This document shows, piece after piece, positions 59,172 through 64,000 of a stretch of 64,000 nucleotides of DNA (within the stretch, counting starts at the first letter, position 1; the number at the start of each line of letters is the position of its first letter). The notes under the pieces were generated by a model. The model had not been told where the DNA came from. It did not search any database and was given only the letters and a program-made list of their open reading frames with translations. Made by a program: the position numbers and the translations under genes. Origin of the DNA: UBA4742 sp963734965 (GTDB taxonomy: Bacteria; Actinomycetota; Acidimicrobiia; Acidimicrobiales; Acidimicrobilacustridaceae); contig CAVTJK010000003.1 in NCBI GenBank assembly GCA_963734965.1, positions 744,001-808,000 of the forward strand. Direction: 5' to 3'.

Positions 59172-60220
59172 TCAGCGCGCCGCCGTCGAGGCCGGGTCCA
59201 CCCGCTCGACGCGCCCGTCGGCGTGGCGGGCGAATCGGCCCTCGTCGACGCCGTGGACCGGATCGTCGACCGGCCACGGCCAGCCCCCGAACTCGGTCGC
59301 GCGGTAGTCGGCGAAGGCTTGGCGGATCTCGTTCTCGTCGTTCATCACGAACGGTCCGTACTGGGCGACGGGCTCGCCGATCGGGCGGCCCTGCAGCACC
59401 AGGGCCTCGACCGCGCCCGGCGAATCGGCCTCGAGCGTGACGGTCTCGGTCGCGTCCACGACGGCGCCGGTCGAGCCGCCCAGCTCGTGGTCGCCGACGC
59501 GCAGCGACTGGCCCTCGAAGACGTAGAGCGTGCGCACGGTGTCGACGCCGGTCGGCCGGGGGCATGACCCAGCGGGCGCCCGGCTCGAGGTGCAGGTGCC
59601 AGATGGCCAGGTCGCTGTCGGGTTGCGACGCCCACGAGTGCGGCGGCGGGGGCGGCGGCGTGAGCCCGGCCACCGAGCCGGCGACCACGGTCACCTGCGT
59701 GGTTCGACCCTCGTCGTCGACGGCTTCGAGCCGCGGGATGTCGTGGTCCCACAGCATCGTGAAGTGCGGTTCGACGAGCTTGTCGCGCGGCCGGGAGGTT
59801 CAGCCAGATCTGGAACAGCTCGACCGGGTTGGGCTGGTCGCGCGTCGAGCAGCGGGAACATCTCGCGAATGGACGATGCCCTCACCGGCGGTGACCCATT
59901 GGACGTCGCCTCGCCCGAAGCGGGCCGCGGCGCCGAGCGAATCGGAGTGGTCGATCAGGCCCTGGCGGACGAAGGTGATCGTCTCGAAGCCGCGATGGGG
60001 ATGCTGGGGGAAGCCCGGGCACGACCTGGCCGTGGTACATCCGCCAGCCGTCGATGCCGGCGAAGTCCTGCCCGAGATCGCGTCCTTCGAGAGAGGCGGC
60101 CGGGCCGAGCTGGTCGTTGCCGGCCGGGTAGGCGTCGAGGTGGTGGACGCAGAACAGGAAGGGATCGATGGTCGGCCACTGGAAGTCGAGCGGCACGCTC
60201 TGGAGCACGGGATCGGTCAC
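59172..60220 (-). pseudogene. pirin family protein (bicupin), frameshifted
   Basis: GTG 60220 (MTDPVLQSVPLDFQWPTIDPFLFCVHHLDAYPAGN), then GIDGWRMYHGQVVPG. In a second frame follow HPHRGFETITFVRQG (metal-binding HPHRG), DVQWVTAGEGIVHSEMFPLL, and in others NPVELFQIWLNLP, FTMLWDHDIPRLEAVDDEGRTTQVTVVAGSVAG, TLYVFEGQSLRVGD and YGPFVMNDENEIRQAFADYRATEFGGWPW. These are the pirin quercetinase-like motifs in order. At least four one-base shifts (near 60020, 59845, 59795, 59560). Pirins bind a metal and may act as quercetin dioxygenase or redox cofactor. The Rieske gene follows, likely in the same operon. Confidence 0.8.
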
Positions 60221-60226
60221 CCGACC

Positions 60227-60232
60227 AGGCTA
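60227..60232 (-). promoter_or_regulatory. -10 box of leaderless pirin gene
   Basis: TAGCCT on the minus strand, 6 nt before GTG 60220. Confidence 0.55.
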
Positions 60233-60240
60233 CGTACCGC

Positions 60241-61209
60241 TCAGGGGATCAGCACCACCCGTCCGAACGACTGCCGGCTCTCGATGTAGGCATGGGCGGC
60301 GGCCGCGTCGGCGAGGGGATAGGTGCGGTCGATCACGACGCGCAGCTCGCCGGCGGCCACGGCCGCGATGTGGGTGGCGATCAGCGCGTGGGCCCGGGTC
60401 CCCATGATGAGCTCGGCGCCCAGGAACACGCCGCTCAGGCTCTGGTTGTTGCCGCGAAGCGTCGAGATGTCGAGCATCTGGGCCGGTTGGCGACCGGCGT
60501 CGCCGACGCTCACGCAGCGGCCGCGATAGGCCAGGCAGCGCAAGCTCTTCTGCAAGGTCTCACCGCCGACCGAGTCGACGATCACGTCCGCACCCCGTCC
60601 ACTGGTGAGGCGGCGCACCTCGTCAGCGAAGTCCTGCTCGACGTAGTTGATGCCGTGGTCGAGGCCGAGCTCGGTCAACCGGTCGAGCTTGTCGGCGCGC
60701 GAGGCGGTGGCGAGCACGGTCGCACCGGCCCGCTTGGCCAGCTGGATGGCGGCGATGCCGACGCCGCTGGCCCCGGCCTGGATCAGCGCGGTCTCTCCGG
60801 CTTGCAACCGCCCGAACTCGAAGAGGCAGTCGTCCGCGGTCCCGAACGGGATCGGGATGCAGGCGGCCTGGTCGATGGGCAGACCGTCGGGCACGGCCCA
60901 GCAGGCCGCTTCACCCACCGCTCGCAACTCGGCGTGGGACCCATCGAGCCCGACGGTGACCACGCGATCCCCCTCGTGATAGCCCGTGACGGCCGAACCG
61001 ACGCCGAGCACGGTGCCGGCGGCCTGGTAGCCCACGACGTGGGCGGCTCCACCCGTGTCGCCGTCGCCTCGGGCGAGCGTGTCGCCGCCCTCGATGCTGA
61101 CGGCCTCGACGCGGACGAGGACATCTCCGTCACCTGGCACCGGATCCGGGACGTCCTCGTAGCGCAGGACGTCGGGTGCGCCCGGTTCGTGGTTGACCGC
61201 TGCCTTCAT
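60241..61209 (-). CDS. zinc-independent alcohol dehydrogenase/quinone oxidoreductase (MDR)
   Basis: 322 residues: MKAAVNHEPGAPDVLRYEDVPDPVPGDGDVLVRVEAVSIEGGDTLARG at the catalytic fold, GYQAAGTVLGVGSAVTGYHEGDRVV, the nucleotide-binding LIQAGASGVGIAAIQLAKRAGATVLATASRADKL and GRGADVIVDSVGGETLQKSLRCLAYRGRCVSVGDAG. The Cys/Glu zinc ligands are lacking, so it is of the quinone oxidoreductase type, NADPH-dependent. AGGAG before the ATG. It is preceded by the sedolisin gene on the same strand with a hairpin in between. Confidence 0.93.
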   Translation of the reverse strand: MKAAVNHEPGAPDVLRYEDVPDPVPGDGDVLVRVEAVSIEGGDTLARGDGDTGGAAHVVGYQAAGTVLGVGSAVTGYHEGDRVVTVGLDGSHAELRAVGEAACWAVPDGLPIDQAACIPIPFGTADDCLFEFGRLQAGETALIQAGASGVGIAAIQLAKRAGATVLATASRADKLDRLTELGLDHGINYVEQDFADEVRRLTSGRGADVIVDSVGGETLQKSLRCLAYRGRCVSVGDAGRQPAQMLDISTLRGNNQSLSGVFLGAELIMGTRAHALIATHIAAVAAGELRVVIDRTYPLADAAAAHAYIESRQSFGRVVLIP

Positions 61210-61228
61210 GGAGCTCTCCTTGCTGAGC

Positions 61229-61272
61229 GGGCCGAGACCTCGGCCTACCTGGACTGGGCCGAGACCTCGGCC
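61229..61272. terminator. two copies of a GC-rich hairpin near the sedolisin stop
   Basis: GGGCCGAGACCTCGGCC occurs at 61229-61245 and again at 61256-61272 (the latter inside the gene's last codons). Each has arms GGCCGAG/CTCGGCC around a 2-base loop core. The repeat may end sedolisin transcription or arise by duplication. Confidence 0.5.
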
Positions 61273-62849
61273 GAACGGGGGCCGGCACCGATCGCGTTGA
61301 TGGCCGCGACCTGGTAGTACGCCACCTTGCCCCGCCGGACCGCCGAGTCGTTGTACGAGCAGGTCGGGGTGGAGCACGCCACCTCGACGAGGTCCTTCTC
61401 GGTGCCGCTGACGCCGGTGCGGTACAGCACGTAGGACGTGATCGCCGATCCGCCCGCGTTCGGCGCGTCCCACACCAGATCGACGCCTCGGGTGGCCGAT
61501 CTCGTGGCCACGAGCGTGGGCGCGTCGGGAACTGTGGGCGCCAGGACGCGCGGGGCGACGAAGACGGCGACGCCTCGCGGCGAGCCGAGTCCGGTGGGTC
61601 CGTCGTAGCCCGTCACGCCGGTGCAGAGATAGAGGGGCGAGCACGTCCCGTTGGTGCCCTTGGTGATGTCGTACAGACCGAGCGGGTCGAGGTAGGGATA
61701 CCGAGCTGGGTAGTCGGTCGATGCCGGGTTGGCGGCCAGGGCGTACATGGCGGCGATGAGGGGCGTGGACGCGCTGGTGCCGCCGAAGATCTCGAAGCCG
61801 GTGTCGCCGGCGAACGAGTCATAGACCCACACCCCGGTCTCGGGATCGGCCACAGCGGCCACGTCGGCCACGGTTCGGGTGCTGCAGCCGGTGTCGCTCT
61901 GCCACGCCGGCTTGGGCACGTACGCGCTGCAGCCGCTCCCCGCGCCCGCCCACACCTGCTCGGACCCGCGGCGAGCGCCGTTGTGCGCCTTCTGGTGCAA
62001 GGTGGTGCCGCCGACGGCGATCACGCTGGCGGCGGCGGCGGGAAAGGTGACGCCGTAGCCGTCGTCGCCCGAGCTGGCGACCACGGCGATGCCGGGATGG
62101 TCGAAGTAGCGAGCGGCATCGGCGGTCTCGGACGCGTACTCGGTGGTGCCGTAGCTGTTGCTGATGGCCACCGCGCCGAGGGCTGCCGCGGTGTTCACCG
62201 CTGTGCCGAGATCGGTTCCGCGGGCCGAGTCGGCCTCGACCAGCAGGATGTGGCATCTCGGGCAGATGGCGCTCACCATGTCGAGGTCGAGCGAGATCTC
62301 CTCGATCCAGCCGGCGTTCGCGCCGGGCAGGGCGTCACCCCCGGTCTGGTCGACCTTGCGGAAGCAGCCGCTGGCCGCATCGCACGCCGGCAGGCCCCAG
62401 CGCTGGCGGTAGACGGCCATGTCGGCCTCGGCGTTCGGATCGTCGAAGGCATCGACCACGGCGACGGTCTGGCCGGCACCGGCGTTGGCGGGGACGCCGT
62501 AGGCCGAGCGCAGGTAGGCCGGGTCGTAGGCGCCGCCGTTGCCCAGGACGGCGGGCGACGAAGCGGGGCCGGTCCATCCCGGTCGGGCGATGGACGCGGC
62601 GCGGTCGGTCCGACGCCGAGCGGCACAGCGCATGGTGCCCACGGGCACGACGTCCGAGCACACGTTCACGTCGGATTCGCCGTTGGCGCCGTGGTGGATG
62701 TGGATGCCGCTCGGCGTGGCCAACTGGGCCGGATCGACGCTCGCCGCCGCCCCGCTCACCGTGGGACCCCATGCCGCGACGACGAGGGCGGTGGCCGACA
62801 CGACCAGGGCGTGGGTGACGCGATGGGAGCGTGGCTGGCGGATTCGCAC
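61245..62849 (-). CDS. secreted sedolisin-type protease (S53) with fibronectin III domain
   Basis: 534 residues from GTG 62849. A signal peptide (ALVVSATALVVAAWGPTVSGAAA) precedes a short pro-region. The catalytic triad of sedolisins is visible: WIEEISLDLDMVSAICPRC (Glu183/184 and Asp188), SSGDDGYG (oxyanion Asp, about 262) and GGTSASTPLIAA (Ser359). About residues 430-530 form one fibronectin type III domain (PTLVATRSATRGVDLVWDAPNAGGSAITSYVLYR). It is an extracellular serine-carboxyl protease, probably acid-active. Four Cys pairs suggest disulfides. It is divergent from the DapB-like gene. Confidence 0.92.
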   Translation of the reverse strand: MRIRQPRSHRVTHALVVSATALVVAAWGPTVSGAAASVDPAQLATPSGIHIHHGANGESDVNVCSDVVPVGTMRCAARRRTDRAASIARPGWTGPASSPAVLGNGGAYDPAYLRSAYGVPANAGAGQTVAVVDAFDDPNAEADMAVYRQRWGLPACDAASGCFRKVDQTGGDALPGANAGWIEEISLDLDMVSAICPRCHILLVEADSARGTDLGTAVNTAAALGAVAISNSYGTTEYASETADAARYFDHPGIAVVASSGDDGYGVTFPAAAASVIAVGGTTLHQKAHNGARRGSEQVWAGAGSGCSAYVPKPAWQSDTGCSTRTVADVAAVADPETGVWVYDSFAGDTGFEIFGGTSASTPLIAAMYALAANPASTDYPARYPYLDPLGLYDITKGTNGTCSPLYLCTGVTGYDGPTGLGSPRGVAVFVAPRVLAPTVPDAPTLVATRSATRGVDLVWDAPNAGGSAITSYVLYRTGVSGTEKDLVEVACSTPTCSYNDSAVRRGKVAYYQVAAINAIGAGPRSAEVSAQSR

Positions 62850-62947
62850 TGGTCAGCATCCTTTCGGAGGCGCGTCGCGCGCCCAGCCCGAGTCCACCTG
62901 CCCCTGGCGCCATAGTAGGAGGGGTCAGTCCGGCCCACCAGCGGGCC

Positions 62948-62953
62948 TAAGGT
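62948..62953 (+). promoter_or_regulatory. -10 box of leaderless DapB-like gene
   Basis: TAAGGT, 7 nt before the ATG at 62961. Confidence 0.55.
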
Positions 62954-62960
62954 CCGGGTC

Positions 62961-64000
62961 ATGCATCGAGTCGTCGAGTGGAGCACCGGTCACGTCGGAC
63001 GCCATGCCATCGCCGGCATAGACGCCCATCCCGATCTGGAGTTGACCGGCCTGTGGGTGTCGAGCGCGGCCAAGGACGGTCGCGACGCGGGCGAGCTGGC
63101 CGGGCTCAGTCGCCAGCTCGGCGTCCGGGCGACGACCGACGCCGACGCGCTGCTGGCCACCAAGCCGGACTGCATCGTGCACACGGCCATGGCCGACCAT
63201 CGCCTGGGTGAGGCCATCGACGACCTGTGCCGGTTCCTGCGCGCCGGGATCAACGTGGTGTCGAGCGGTCCGGTGTTCCTGCAGTATCCCGACGGCGTGA
63301 TGCCCGACGAGATGATCGCGCCCATCCGCGACGCGGCCGCCGCCGGAGGCGCCAGCCTGTGGGTCAACGGCATCGACCCCGGCTTCGCCAACGACTGGCT
63401 CCCGCTCACGCTGACCAGCATCTCCGAGCGGATCGAGCAGATCCGGTGCATGGAGATCCTCAACTACGCCACCTATGACCAGGCCATGGTCCTGTTCGAC
63501 ATCATGGGCTTCGGGGGCTCGCTGGACGAGACCCCGTTCATCCTGGCGCCGGGTGTGCTGACGACGGCGTGGGGCAGCGTGGTGCGGCAGCTGGCCGCGG
63601 GGTTGGGTGTCGAGCTCGATTCGATCGAGGAGTGGCACGAGCGCGTCGGGGCGCCAGAGGACTTCGAGATCCCAACCGGGACGATCAAGGCCGGGACCAC
63701 CGCGGCGATGCGCTTCGAGGTGCGGGGCGTGCGCGACGGACGCGTCCCGGTCGTGCTCGAGCACGTGACGCGACTGCGCGACGACATCGCTCCCGACTGG
63801 CCCCAACCGACCGGTCACGGCTGCTATCGCGTGATCGTGTCGGGCGAGCCCAACTACACGCTCGACCTGCAGCTCATGGGGACCGACGGCGACCACAACA
63901 CGGCCGGGCTCAAGGCCACGGCCATGCGGCTCGTCAACGCCGTGCCGGCTGTGGTCGCGGCGGCACCGGGCCTGCTCACGGCGCTGGATCTCCCCCTGAT
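62961..64000 (+). CDS. dihydrodipicolinate-reductase-like NAD(P) oxidoreductase, 3' end outside window
   Basis: 346 residues are visible before the window ends. It starts MHRVVEWSTGHVGRHAIAGIDAHPDLELTGLWVSS, a Rossmann nucleotide site, then DCIVHTAMADHRLGEAIDDLCRFLRAGINVVSSGPVFLQYPDG, GGASLWVNGIDPGFANDWLPLTLTSISERIEQIRCMEILNYATYDQAMVLFDIMGFG and PNYTLDLQLMGTDGDHNTAGLKATAMRLVNAVPAV. This is the actinobacterial family annotated as DapB-like or amine-dehydrogenase-like, not the lysine-pathway enzyme. The open frame reaches the last base. Confidence 0.88.
   Translation, partial: MHRVVEWSTGHVGRHAIAGIDAHPDLELTGLWVSSAAKDGRDAGELAGLSRQLGVRATTDADALLATKPDCIVHTAMADHRLGEAIDDLCRFLRAGINVVSSGPVFLQYPDGVMPDEMIAPIRDAAAAGGASLWVNGIDPGFANDWLPLTLTSISERIEQIRCMEILNYATYDQAMVLFDIMGFGGSLDETPFILAPGVLTTAWGSVVRQLAAGLGVELDSIEEWHERVGAPEDFEIPTGTIKAGTTAAMRFEVRGVRDGRVPVVLEHVTRLRDDIAPDWPQPTGHGCYRVIVSGEPNYTLDLQLMGTDGDHNTAGLKATAMRLVNAVPAVVAAAPGLLTALDLPL

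Overview
The window is very GC-rich DNA from an actinobacterium, most likely of class Acidimicrobiia. The evidence is the eno–ftsB–DUF501–ppx gene order, four F420-type LLM oxidoreductases, many acyl-CoA/CoA-transferase genes, a DUF222/HNH protein, GTGA/ATGA stop-start overlaps, and many start codons placed 6-7 nt after a TANNNT -10 box (leaderless transcripts). The taxonomy is inference. No rRNA, phage or CRISPR is present; there is one tRNA-Leu.

Layout. 0.5-9.6 kb: acyl-CoA catabolism. A tightly overlapping minus-strand operon (acyl-CoA dehydrogenase, methylacyl-CoA-racemase-like CaiB/BaiF protein, two MaoC hydratases, second dehydrogenase, SnoaL-like) is followed by a second CaiB/BaiF gene and a divergent HMG-CoA-synthase-like/OB-fold plus thiolase pair. 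Both promoter regions carry the palindrome CTGACGnnnCGTCAG, so one TetR-like regulator probably controls all of them. 9.6-19.8 kb: eno and ftsB, then a carbon-monoxide-dehydrogenase-type maturation cassette (MoxR ATPase, CoxE, two XdhC/CoxI pieces, MocA, CoxG) without structural genes, then DUF501, ppx, an aminotransferase and a GNAT. 19.9-24.8 kb: crotonase, NAD epimerase, lysophospholipid acyltransferase, membrane protein and Fe-S RecB-like nuclease; most of this stretch is peppered with 1-base frameshifts. 24.9-34.5 kb: sulfatase, tRNA-Leu, GH5 lipoprotein, an AsnO/VioC-like dioxygenase divergent from a threonine aldolase, an RpiR regulator, an LLM enzyme and a fatty acid desaturase under a palindromic operator.

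36.2-40.9 kb is the most unusual segment. Small unrelated genes (GrpB, DUF1330, membrane peptide, PhyH, CPT-like kinase, Clp-N protein, HTH protein) alternate with about eight copies of a palindromic element, all in one orientation. The best copies carry GTTAGGC/GTTAGGT ends like integron attC sites, and no integrase is seen. I read it as a degenerate integron-type cassette array (CALIN-like). Its HTH gene has a textbook promoter covered by twin 18-bp palindromes.

41-52 kb: two LLM enzymes, a DUF1800/DUF1501 secreted pair, a ferritin-like protein divergent from a TetR regulator, another LLM, a 62-bp tandem repeat, a secreted protein/lipoprotein pair, an SDR and an IF2-N membrane protein. 52.3-60.2 kb: another indel-rich stretch with a PAS-GGDEF-EAL protein, a Tat-exported phosphoesterase, a YceH-nitrobindin fusion, an intact Rieske protein and a broken pirin. 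60.2-64 kb: quinone oxidoreductase, sedolisin protease and a DapB-like reductase running off the end.

Most frameshifts are repaired by removing one base, usually from a short G or C run, and the reading frames otherwise look selected. Sequencing error is therefore a more likely cause than gene decay; affected genes are described by their reconstructed product.
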